From: CALMKX01 sp036274895
Lineage (GTDB): Bacteria > Acidobacteriota > Thermoanaerobaculia > Multivoradales > SZUA-115
Assembly: GCA_036274895.1 (NCBI GenBank)
Contig: DASUEU010000089.1
Coordinates: 124,001-188,000 of the forward strand
DNA: 64,000 bases
Direction of reading: 5' to 3'
Shown here: in pieces, positions 23,294 through 31,440 of the stretch
Layout: each line of letters begins with the position of its first letter
Position numbering within the stretch: position 1 is the first letter of the stretch
Made by a program: the position numbers and the translations under genes
Notes under the pieces: model-generated
What the model was told of the DNA's origin: nothing
The model's input: only the letters and a program-made list of their open reading frames with translations
Databases searched by the model: none

Positions 23294-25884
23294 AGCCGGT
23301 GGGAGAGATCCTCCTCGACCTGCTGCCCTGGGGCCTGGCCGTGGGCTTTGCCGGCCTGCTCGACCGGTTGCGGGCCTACGAGCCGCGGCCGGTGGCGCTC
23401 TCCGACAACCTCTCCTGGGGCGTGGTCGCGGCGCCGGGGGTGATCCAGAACCGCGACGGCGCCCTTTCCACCACCTGGCGCTACCAGGGGATCGACACGC
23501 GGGTGGCCTCGGCCGAGGAGCTGACGGGGCTCTCCCGGGCGCTCAACCGGACGATCGTGCGCCTCGGTGCCGGGACGATGCTCCATGCCGAGGCGGTGCG
23601 CCGGCCGGTGGCGCCGCTGCCCCCGGGGCCGCACTTCCCGCACCCGCTGGCCTTCCTCTTCGACGCCGAGCGCTGGCAGCTCCACCGGCGGGAGCCCTAC
23701 TTCGAGACGGCGTTCTACCTGACCTTGACCGTCGCCCCTCCGGCGAGAGCCGAGCAGCGGCTGCGGCGGACCTTCTTGACCACCACCGAGCCCGAGGCCC
23801 GGGCCGCCGAGGACCACCTCGAGCGCTTCGCCGAGCGTTGCGCCACCTTCGAGCACCACCTGGGGCTGATCCTGCGACTCGAGCGGCTCGGAACGTCCGA
23901 GCAGCTGCGCCACCTCCACCTCTGCCTGACCGGGCTCGACCATCCCGTGGCCGAGCCGGCCGCCGGGGTGCTCCTGCCCGGCATCCTCTGCGACCAGGAG
24001 CTGGTGGGGGGCTGGCGGCCCCGGATCGGCGAGCACCACCTGCGGGTGGTCCGCGTCAACGCCTACCCGACGGCCGCAACCCAGCCGGCCTTCCTCGATC
24101 CGCTCGCCGACCTGCCGGCGGCCTACCGCTGGTCGACGCGGGTGATGGCCGTGCCCCCGGAGGAGGCCGATGCCCGCGTCAAGCACCTCCAGTGGATGTG
24201 GTACGCCCGGCGGCAGGACGCTCGCAGCCGCCTGCGCCGGGCCGTGACCCAGGCGCCCCCGGTGCCCGACCCCGACGAGCAGGAGATCTTCGAGGACCGG
24301 GCCGCCCGCGGCATGGCCAAGGACTCGGCGGCTCTGCTCGAGCGGCTCCACGGCCGGGACGAGGTGCTCTGCGCCTACACCACGAAGGTGGTGATCCTGG
24401 ACCCGGATGCAGCCCGGGCCACCGACACCGCGACCCTCGCCATCCAGGCGCTGACCCGGAAGGGCTTCGGGGCGGCGCTGGAGACGGTCAACACCTTGGA
24501 CGCCTGGCTCGGGTCCTTGCCCGGCCACGGCTCGGCGGACCTGCGGCGGGACCCGATCCCCTCGGCCAACGTCGCGGACCTCTTGCCCGTGACCGGCTCC
24601 TGGCCGGGTCTCGCCACCATCCCTTCGCCCTACTTCCCGCCGGCCTCGCCACCGCTTCTCTGGGCACGCTCCGAGGGCGCGACGCCTTTCCGCTTCAACC
24701 TCCACCACGGGGACGTGTTCCACGGCCTGATCCTGGGGCCGACCGGCGCCGGCAAGAGCTACCTCACCGCCCACTTAGCGCTCCAGTTCCTGCGCTACCC
24801 CGGCGCCCAGGTCTTCGTCTTCGACAAGGGCTACTCCCACTACCTGCCGTGCCGGGCCGTGGGCGGGGCGCACTACGACATCGGCTCGCCGGCCGGCGCG
24901 TCCTCACCCTTCCAGCCCCTGCGGGAGGTGCACCTCGAGCCCGAGCGGGCGTGGGCGCTCGCCTGGCTCGATCGGCTGCTCGCCCTCCAGGGTCTGGCGA
25001 CCACCGGCGAGCAGAGGAACGCCATGGCCCGGGCCTTGGAGCTGGTGGCGAGCTTCCCCGAAGAGGAGCGCACCCTCGACGCCTTCCGCTCCCAGGTGCC
25101 GGACGCGAGCCTCCAGGTCCACCTGGCGCCCTACTGCGAGAAGGGGCCGCTCGCGCCCCTCTTCACCGGCACCTCGGACCCCATCGAGGACCGCCACTAC
25201 CTCTGCTTCGAGCTGGGCCACATCCTCGAAGCCGACGCCCGGGCCGTGGTGCCGGTGCAGCTCTACCTGGCCCATGCCTTGGCCAAGCGCCGCACCTCGG
25301 CCCGGCCGACCCTCTTGATCTGGGACGAGGCGTGGCGGGCGCTCGAGGATCCCTTCTGCCGCTCCTGGATCAAGAACGACCTCGCCACCGCGCGCAAGCA
25401 GAACTGCGGTGTGGTGCTCATCACCCAGTCCCTGGCCCAGATCAACGAGCCGGACCTGCGGGTGCTGATCGACGAGGCGGCCCAGGCCAAGGTCTTCCTG
25501 CCCAACCCCGGGGCCGCCAAGCCGGCGACGCGGAAGCTCTACGAGGCGCTGGGCCTCTCCGAGCGGCACTGCGAGCTGCTCGCCTCGCTCACCCCCAAGC
25601 AGGAGTACCTCTTCTGCTCCCGCGACGGCGTGCGGGTCTTCCAGCTCGGCAGGACCGAGCTGGCCACGGCCCTCCTGACCCCGCCCGCCGGCCGCACCGA
25701 GGAGGCCCACGTCGCTCACCTGCGCGGGCTCGCCGCCGAGCACCCCGAGGACTGGCTCTTCGAGCTGCTCGAGGAGCGCTCCGGCGCCGAGTGGGCGGCC
25801 CGCCTGCGTGCCTTGACCGGCCAGTCGCCCGAGACCTGGCCCGCCTTCCTCTCCGAAACCTTTTTCAAGGAGACCGACCGATGA
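23290..25884 (+). CDS. trbE: Conjugal transfer ATPase TrbE (VirB4 family)
   Basis: 864 residues, usual for TrbE/VirB4. The ATG at 23290 overlaps trbD; longer in-frame extension is a shadow. The N-terminal half is the CagE/TrbE/VirB domain. The ATPase half has Walker A GPTGAGKS (483-490, Lys489), Walker B LLIWDEAW (Asp679) and the conserved Gln in VVLITQSLAQ. It energises pilus biogenesis and substrate transfer from the inner membrane. trbJ starts within its stop codon (ATGA). Confidence 0.95.
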   Translation: MKPVGEILLDLLPWGLAVGFAGLLDRLRAYEPRPVALSDNLSWGVVAAPGVIQNRDGALSTTWRYQGIDTRVASAEELTGLSRALNRTIVRLGAGTMLHAEAVRRPVAPLPPGPHFPHPLAFLFDAERWQLHRREPYFETAFYLTLTVAPPARAEQRLRRTFLTTTEPEARAAEDHLERFAERCATFEHHLGLILRLERLGTSEQLRHLHLCLTGLDHPVAEPAAGVLLPGILCDQELVGGWRPRIGEHHLRVVRVNAYPTAATQPAFLDPLADLPAAYRWSTRVMAVPPEEADARVKHLQWMWYARRQDARSRLRRAVTQAPPVPDPDEQEIFEDRAARGMAKDSAALLERLHGRDEVLCAYTTKVVILDPDAARATDTATLAIQALTRKGFGAALETVNTLDAWLGSLPGHGSADLRRDPIPSANVADLLPVTGSWPGLATIPSPYFPPASPPLLWARSEGATPFRFNLHHGDVFHGLILGPTGAGKSYLTAHLALQFLRYPGAQVFVFDKGYSHYLPCRAVGGAHYDIGSPAGASSPFQPLREVHLEPERAWALAWLDRLLALQGLATTGEQRNAMARALELVASFPEEERTLDAFRSQVPDASLQVHLAPYCEKGPLAPLFTGTSDPIEDRHYLCFELGHILEADARAVVPVQLYLAHALAKRRTSARPTLLIWDEAWRALEDPFCRSWIKNDLATARKQNCGVVLITQSLAQINEPDLRVLIDEAAQAKVFLPNPGAAKPATRKLYEALGLSERHCELLASLTPKQEYLFCSRDGVRVFQLGRTELATALLTPPAGRTEEAHVAHLRGLAAEHPEDWLFELLEERSGAEWAARLRALTGQSPETWPAFLSETFFKETDR

Positions 25885-26657
25885 AGAGCCCTCGTCGTCT
25901 CATCGCAGTGTTGCTCGCCCTCGTGCTGGCGCTCGGCACAGCGACTCCCGCGCAAGCCCAGGAGCCGGTGCACGACGCCCAGCACTGGTATCAGACCTTC
26001 CTCCACTACCTGGGCCGGGTGATCGAGATCGCGCAGAAGTACGTCCAGATCGCGAACGAGTACACCATGATCTACAACCAATACCAGCAGCTCTACTACG
26101 ACGCCCTCGCCCTCGCCAAGCTCGACACCTACTGGCAGCGCGGCGTCACCTCGACCATGGACTCGATGGAGCTGGTGCTCGCGCAGAGCGAGCTGCCGAC
26201 GCACGTTCAGGAAGAGATCCGCACGATCTTCGACGAACTCTATCCCGGCTGGCAGCTGCCCTCTGACTGGTGGGAGGAAGAGCGGGAGGCCGTCACCAGC
26301 ACCCTCGGCACCCTGCGCGAGACCCAGGCCGCCAAGCAGCTCGAGCACACGACCACGCTCGAGCAGATGCATGCGCTCAATCAGCTCAAGAACCAGGTGC
26401 GGGAGGTGGACGGCACGCAGAAGGCGCTCGAGGTGCTGGCCGGCATCGCCGCCTTCCATGCCGAGGCGACGGTCCTCGCCACGGTGGGCGATCGCACCTC
26501 GGCCGACGCTGCCACCAGCTACTACGCCTACCTGGTCAACCAGCTCGCGAGGCAGGAGCGGGCGCTCCAGGAAGCCATCGAGTCGAGCTCGCGCGTGCCG
26601 CCGGAGCTCGCCGCCACGCCCGGCTGGGGACCGCTGCCGTCCTGGTGGCCTTACTGA
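25881..26657 (+). CDS. trbJ: Conjugal transfer protein TrbJ
   Basis: 258 residues with a signal peptide (LIAVLLALVLALGTATPAQA). The mature part is almost wholly helical and Gln/Glu-rich (EIAQKYVQIANEYTMIYNQY), like TrbJ/VirB5-group proteins that sit at the pilus tip or periplasm. A Trp-rich end (PSWWPY) is notable. The start overlaps trbE. Order E-J-L-F-G-I is the common ICE arrangement of trb genes. Confidence 0.87.
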   Translation: MKSPRRLIAVLLALVLALGTATPAQAQEPVHDAQHWYQTFLHYLGRVIEIAQKYVQIANEYTMIYNQYQQLYYDALALAKLDTYWQRGVTSTMDSMELVLAQSELPTHVQEEIRTIFDELYPGWQLPSDWWEEEREAVTSTLGTLRETQAAKQLEHTTTLEQMHALNQLKNQVREVDGTQKALEVLAGIAAFHAEATVLATVGDRTSADAATSYYAYLVNQLARQERALQEAIESSSRVPPELAATPGWGPLPSWWPY

Positions 26658-26684
26658 TCCCCTTCGAGGAGAGGGAGCTTCGTC

Positions 26685-27506
26685 ATGGAAAACCTTTCGT
26701 TTCTCGTCGGCACCTTCGAACAGGCGACCGAAGGCTGGCTGTCAGCGGCTCTCGACGCCGCCACGGGCCTCTTCCAGCGTCTCGCGGCGATCGAGCTGGT
26801 GATTTTCGGCCTGGTGGTCGCGGTCAAGGCCCGCGGCGAAGGCGCCGCGGCGGTCTTCCCCCAGCTCATCTGGAAGCTCTTCGTCATCGGCATGCTCTTC
26901 ACCGGCTTGCTGCTCTATCCGCTGTGGATCCCGGTGATCCTCGAGAGCTTCGCGGCGCTCGCCGGGGAGATCACCGGCACGCCGACCTTGAACCCCGTGG
27001 CCTTGGCCGAGCAGGGCATCGCCCTCGGCATGGCGGTGTGGTTCACGGCCTCGTTCTCCGGCTGGCTGGTGCCCAACTTCTTCGGCGGCTTCGTGGGCAG
27101 CGTCGCGGCCCTCGGCATCACCCTCGCCTTCATCGCCATCGCCGCGATCCTGCTCAAGACGCAGATCGAAGCGTGGATCGTGGTCGCGGCCGGGCCGCTC
27201 TTTCTCGGCTTCGCACCGTTTCGCTGGACGGCGACGCTCGCCGACAACTTCCTGGCCTACGCCTTCGAGGTCGCGATCAAGTTCTTCTTCCTGATCCTGC
27301 TCTCCTCGGCCGCGGCGGGCGTGGCCCTCCAGTGGTTCAACCAGATCCAGAACGCCGGGACGTTCAACTTCCAGCTGGTGCTCGAGATCCTGGCCGGCTC
27401 GATCCTCTTGGCGGTCTCGCTGTGGACCGTGCCGACGCGCATGGCCGACGTGCTGACACGCGGCCTGTCCTTTGGGCTGAAGCAGAGCTTGACGGAGCAG
27501 GGATGA
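26685..27506 (+). CDS. trbL: Conjugal transfer membrane protein TrbL (VirB6 family)
   Basis: 273 residues with about six hydrophobic segments, starting after a GGAGAGGGAG ribosome site. The N-terminus has LFQRLAAIELVIFGLVVAV, and conserved FRWTATLADNFLAY lies in the second half, matching the TrbL/VirB6 core. It is shorter than TrbL of RP4, lacking the long C-terminal extension. It forms the inner-membrane channel of the secretion system. trbF overlaps its stop. Confidence 0.9.
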   Translation: MENLSFLVGTFEQATEGWLSAALDAATGLFQRLAAIELVIFGLVVAVKARGEGAAAVFPQLIWKLFVIGMLFTGLLLYPLWIPVILESFAALAGEITGTPTLNPVALAEQGIALGMAVWFTASFSGWLVPNFFGGFVGSVAALGITLAFIAIAAILLKTQIEAWIVVAAGPLFLGFAPFRWTATLADNFLAYAFEVAIKFFFLILLSSAAAGVALQWFNQIQNAGTFNFQLVLEILAGSILLAVSLWTVPTRMADVLTRGLSFGLKQSLTEQG

Positions 27507-28147
27507 GCGTGCTCGAGCGCTCGGACGCCTTCCTGCGCTGGGCGCGCATCGCGCGGGCCTGGCAGCTGGTGGCGTTCTTCCTCTTGGCGTCCAACACGGT
27601 GCTCGCCGCGGGCTTCGTGCAGCTCGCGATGAGCTCGCGGGTGGTGCCCTACCTCGTCGAGGTCGACGGCCACGGCAACACCCGTTACGCCGGGCCGATC
27701 GAGGTGGCGGACCTGCCGGAGGAAAGGTTGCTCTTCCAGCAGCTGCGCTCGTTCCTGTGGAACTTGCGTGTGGTCGTTCCCGATGCGACCGCACAGGGGA
27801 AGCTCCTCGCCCGTGCCTACGCTCTGGCCGATACCCCCGTGCGCCGCGCCCTCGATGAGCACTTCGCCGCGCCGGGCAATGACCCGCGCACCATCGCCGC
27901 TCGGGCCTCGCGCTCGGTCGAAGCGATCACGCTGCTGCGCCTACCGGAGGCCCCGGACACCTACCAGCTCGACTGGAAGGAGGTCTACGTCGACCGCCGC
28001 GGCTTCGGCACGCTCGAGGAGCGCTCGTTTCGTGGGCTCGCGACCGTGCGCCCGGTGCGCGACGCGACCCCCGAGATCCTGATCGACAACCCCCTCGGCG
28101 TGGTGATCACTGCCTTCACCTGGACCGAGACCACTCAGAACCGTTGA
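27503..28147 (+). CDS. trbF: Conjugal transfer protein TrbF (VirB8 family)
   Basis: 214 residues. A cytoplasmic N-terminus and one transmembrane helix (about 18-40) lead to a periplasmic NTF2-like VirB8 domain with TYQLDWKEVYVDRRG and a final NPLGVVITAFTW strand. It nucleates assembly of the secretion channel with TrbG and TrbI. The ATG overlaps the trbL stop. Confidence 0.9.
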   Translation: MSVLERSDAFLRWARIARAWQLVAFFLLASNTVLAAGFVQLAMSSRVVPYLVEVDGHGNTRYAGPIEVADLPEERLLFQQLRSFLWNLRVVVPDATAQGKLLARAYALADTPVRRALDEHFAAPGNDPRTIAARASRSVEAITLLRLPEAPDTYQLDWKEVYVDRRGFGTLEERSFRGLATVRPVRDATPEILIDNPLGVVITAFTWTETTQNR

Positions 28148-28161
28148 AGAGGAGATCTGTC

Positions 28162-28944
28162 ATGACGAACAAGTCACTATTGATGCTGCTGTCTCTCGCG
28201 TTGGCCGGCATCCCGGCGCGAGCCACGCCCACCGAGAGCCGCACCGTGCTCTTCGGCGAGGACGTGACCGTGAAGACGGCCGTGCTCCGCGCAACCGGCA
28301 TCATCCTGAACGCCGACGAGCGGCTCCGTTCGGTCTCCCAGCCGGACGGCGAGCGCTGGCAGGTGGCGTGGAGCGAGTACGGTCCCGAGGGCGGCACCGT
28401 GCCGGTCTTGACCGTCACCCCCTCCGACTGCGGCATCTCGACCAACCTGCTGGTGCTCACCACACAGCGGATCTATCCCATCCGGCTCGAGTCCTCGCCT
28501 TGTGATCGATCCGGCAAAGCGATCGATCCGCAGGCGAGCTTCGATGCCCTGGTGCGCTACCGCTTTCCCGACGAGGAGCTGGTCAAGGTGGTGCCCCAGC
28601 CGCCGGCCGAGCCTCGCGTGGGCTTCGACAGCTCGGTCGAGTCGATCCTCGCGGCCAGCAGCCGCTACCGCTGGCGGACGCAGCACGGCTGGCGCGGCCC
28701 CCAGCCGAGCCTGGTGACCGACGACGGCAAGGCGACCTATCTGGTTTTCCCCGAGGGTGCCTTCGCCGGCCGGGACCTGCCGCTGCTCTTCCTGATCGGT
28801 GAGGACGGCGAGCGCGAGCTGGTGACCTACGACGTGGTGGGCACGACGTTTCGGGTGCATGGGCTGTTCACCGAGGCGGTGCTGGTGGCCGGCAAGCCCA
28901 AGAGCGCCCGGCCGCCGCAAGTGCTGATCCGTCGCAAGAGCTAG
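28162..28944 (+). CDS. trbG: Conjugal transfer protein TrbG (VirB9 family)
   Basis: 260 residues from the ATG at 28162 with GAGGAG upstream; a TTG at 28144 overlapping trbF is an alternative. A signal peptide (LLMLLSLALAGIPARA) precedes a beta-rich VirB9 domain with CGISTNLLVLTTQRIYPIRL near 95 and the C-terminal VWR/YR-type region YRWRTQHGWRGP, then TTFRVHGLFTEAVL. It forms the outer-membrane ring with TrbI. Confidence 0.92.
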   Translation: MTNKSLLMLLSLALAGIPARATPTESRTVLFGEDVTVKTAVLRATGIILNADERLRSVSQPDGERWQVAWSEYGPEGGTVPVLTVTPSDCGISTNLLVLTTQRIYPIRLESSPCDRSGKAIDPQASFDALVRYRFPDEELVKVVPQPPAEPRVGFDSSVESILAASSRYRWRTQHGWRGPQPSLVTDDGKATYLVFPEGAFAGRDLPLLFLIGEDGERELVTYDVVGTTFRVHGLFTEAVLVAGKPKSARPPQVLIRRKS

Positions 28945-28987
28945 AGACCTCCAACTGACAACCCGACTCCGAAAGGAGAGAAAACCG

Positions 28988-30442
28988 ATGCATGCATCGG
29001 ATCAGGATCCCTCTACGCCAAAAACGGCTCCGGAAGCCGTTCTGAAGCCCGATTCACACGCCGACAACGTCCGGGACAAGCGCTTCCCCGACGTGGTGGG
29101 GCCGCACTACCGGCGGATGCTCCTCGCCACGGCGGCCCTGGTGGTGGCCCTCGGCGTGGCGCTGTTCTTCGCCCCGACGAGGAAGGTGCGGGAGGAGCCC
29201 CGGCCCGCCGCGCCGCAGAGGCCGGAGGCGACGTTCATGGATCGCCCCGTGGCGCCTGGGCTGCCGAGGGAGGGGCAGTGGGCGCCTCTGCGCCACGGCG
29301 GCGGTTGGGGCGAGGAGATCACCGTCACGGCCCCGGACCCGGGCTTTGGCGAGCCCTATCCCGAGGTGCCAGCCATTTCGGGTGACGAGGTGACGGGCTT
29401 GCCGCCGGTGAGCCGGACGCCCGTCGGACCCGCTCGGGACCCCCGTGAGGTGGCCTACGAGCGGGCCTTGAAGTCCGCGAGCTTGCGGCGGGCGGACCAG
29501 CAGGCGCGACTGCCACTGCCATCGCCGGGCTTTGCCGAGACGCAGCAGGCGTTGCTGTCGGCGACGAGCCGGCTTTTGGAGCTGCCGGCGTTGCCGGGGT
29601 TTCCGGCCTTGGGATCCTCACCCCAAACCCCTCTCCCGGCCCTCCCACTCCAGCCGCCCGGGAGAGGGGAACCGGAGGGGATGGATCCCCGCTTTCGCGG
29701 GGATGACGGCGGGATCGGCGGCGCCACGGCCGGCTCTCTTCTGGCCCCCCTCTCCCGGGCGGGAGGCAAGGGAGGGCCGGGAGAGGGGCCGGGGGTGAGG
29801 GGTTCCTCTCCGGCTTCCCCCTCTCCCGGAAGGTCGGAGTGGGCGGGCCGGGAGAGGGGGATCGAGGGGGTGAGGATCTCCGTCCTCCGCGCCGGCACCC
29901 TGATCCCGGCCCGCCTCGAGACCGCCCTGGACTCCGACTCTCCCGGGCCGGTGCTCGCGCGGGTGCTGCGCGACGTGCTCGATGCCACGGGCCGCGAGGT
30001 CGCGATCCCGGCCGGGGCGCTTCTGCTGGGGTCGGTCGAGAACCAGCTGGCCTACGGGGAGAACCGGATGCTGGTCGCCTTCGACCGCATCACGACGCCC
30101 TTGCAGACGATCGACCTGCCCGGGTTCTCGGGGCTCGAGACCACCGGCACCAAGGGCCTGGCCGACCAGGTGGACCGCCACCTGGCCTCGACGCTCGGCA
30201 AAGCGGTGCTGCTCGCCGCCCTCGGAGCCGGCTTCCAGCTCGCCCAGCCAGATCGCGGCGACCGCCTCGGCCTCACATCGGGCGAGGTGGTGGCGGCGCA
30301 GATGGCCCTCGAGCTCAACCGCGTCTCCCAGCAGCTCCTGCTGCGCCAGTTCGACCGCCGGCCTACCGTCAAGGTGCGGGCCGGGGAGCGCTTCCACGTC
30401 TACGTCCACCAGGATCTCGACCTCGCCGGAGGTGCGCCGTGA
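28988..30442 (+). CDS. trbI: Conjugal transfer protein TrbI (VirB10 family) with inserted repeat element
   Basis: 484 residues after GAAAGGAG. A transmembrane helix (about 45-62) is followed by a Pro-rich linker and the VirB10 C-terminal domain (about 298-478): LRAGTLIPARLETALDSD, GALLLGSVENQ, AYGENRMLVAFDRI, then FHVYVHQDLDL. Residues about 209-297 are not TrbI-like. They are the translation of a 266-bp palindromic element (29613-29878) and give low-complexity Pro/Gly/Arg text. The frame is kept across it, so the protein is probably functional with a longer periplasmic linker. Confidence 0.92.
   Translation: MHASDQDPSTPKTAPEAVLKPDSHADNVRDKRFPDVVGPHYRRMLLATAALVVALGVALFFAPTRKVREEPRPAAPQRPEATFMDRPVAPGLPREGQWAPLRHGGGWGEEITVTAPDPGFGEPYPEVPAISGDEVTGLPPVSRTPVGPARDPREVAYERALKSASLRRADQQARLPLPSPGFAETQQALLSATSRLLELPALPGFPALGSSPQTPLPALPLQPPGRGEPEGMDPRFRGDDGGIGGATAGSLLAPLSRAGGKGGPGEGPGVRGSSPASPSPGRSEWAGRERGIEGVRISVLRAGTLIPARLETALDSDSPGPVLARVLRDVLDATGREVAIPAGALLLGSVENQLAYGENRMLVAFDRITTPLQTIDLPGFSGLETTGTKGLADQVDRHLASTLGKAVLLAALGAGFQLAQPDRGDRLGLTSGEVVAAQMALELNRVSQQLLLRQFDRRPTVKVRAGERFHVYVHQDLDLAGGAP
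29613..29878. repeat. Palindromic mobile repeat inside trbI (copy 1)
   Basis: The ends are a perfect 12-base inverted repeat, GATCCTCACCCC (29613-29624) and GGGGTGAGGATC (29867-29878). Inside are three hairpin units of the form CCTCTCCCGG...CCGGGAGAGG, plus an embedded hairpin CCCCGCTTTCGCGGGG near 29687. It contains no stop in the trbI frame and no transposase. Related copies lie at 35664 and 36671. Confidence 0.85.
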
Positions 30443-31425
30443 CGGCCGAGCTCGAGATCGTCACCGACACCCTGGTGCTCCCGATCGCCTCGATCGAGGA
30501 GGACCCCAACCAGCCCCGCAGCCACTTCGACACCGAGGCGCTCGAGGCCCTGGCCGACTCGATCGAGGACACCGCGGGGGAGTCCAACCGGCCCTGGGTC
30601 GATGGGTTGCTCCATCCCATCGTCGTCTATCCGAGCCCGGGCCATGAGGAGGGCGGCCCGGGCCGGCCCTACCGGCTGCTGGTGGGGGGACGGCGGCTTC
30701 GGGCCTATCAGCTGCGCGGCTGGGCCGAGATCCCGGCCCGGGTGGTGCCGGCGCCGACCTCGGTGGCCCGTACCCTCATGACCCAGCTCAACGAGAACCT
30801 CGCCCGCGAGAGCACCTCGCTGCTCGAGGACGCGCTGGCCGTCGAGCGGGCTTTCAATGCCTGGAAGGACGAGCATCCGAACGGCCGGGCCAAGGACTTC
30901 GCCGCCGCCTTCAGCCGCTCGCCGGCCTGGGTCTCCCAGCACCTGGCCCTTGCCAAGGCGACCGGCCTCGCCCGCCAGGCCCTGGCCGAAGGATCCATCC
31001 GCCACGCCGAGGCCTACCGGCTCTTCGCCCAGCTCGACGTCGAGACCCAGCGCCTGGTGCTCTACCGGGCGCGCAAGAACGGCACTGCCATCACCGCCGC
31101 CGTGGTGCGCGGGTTGGCTCCACGGCCGGCGTCGAAGCCCGAAGCAGCCGGCTCGGCTGTCGAGCGAGGTGAAGAACTGCCGGCACCGTCGAGCGTCGAG
31201 CCAAACCCCGGCGCCGAGCTGAACCCCGCCACTGAGCCGGAGCCAGACCCCGAGCTCGCCCTCACCGTCCGCTTCGCGCCCCAGCAGCTTCGCTGGCTGC
31301 TGGCCTTCCTCGGCACCGAGCCGCCGGAGGACGTGGCCCTGCTGCCGGGCGCCCTCACCTCGATCCTCGACCAGCTCACTCACCTCGACCCCGAGCAGCC
31401 CCTGCCGCTCGAGATCGGCTCCTGA
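30439..31425 (+). CDS. parB: ParB/RepB-type partition or nuclease-fold protein
   Basis: 328 residues with a GTG start overlapping trbI. Residues 10-130 form the ParB N-terminal domain: LPIASIEEDPNQPRSHFD, the box LLVGGRRLRAYQLRGW, then TQLNENLARESTSLLEDA. A helix-turn-helix follows (about 155-180, SPAWVSQHLALA). The C-terminal third is acidic and low-complexity (PEPDPELA) with a short conserved end. ParB-like genes directly after trbI are common on conjugative elements. No parA is seen nearby. Confidence 0.85.
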   Translation: MTAELEIVTDTLVLPIASIEEDPNQPRSHFDTEALEALADSIEDTAGESNRPWVDGLLHPIVVYPSPGHEEGGPGRPYRLLVGGRRLRAYQLRGWAEIPARVVPAPTSVARTLMTQLNENLARESTSLLEDALAVERAFNAWKDEHPNGRAKDFAAAFSRSPAWVSQHLALAKATGLARQALAEGSIRHAEAYRLFAQLDVETQRLVLYRARKNGTAITAAVVRGLAPRPASKPEAAGSAVERGEELPAPSSVEPNPGAELNPATEPEPDPELALTVRFAPQQLRWLLAFLGTEPPEDVALLPGALTSILDQLTHLDPEQPLPLEIGS

Positions 31426-31440
31426 CCGCGAGGCCCTGCC

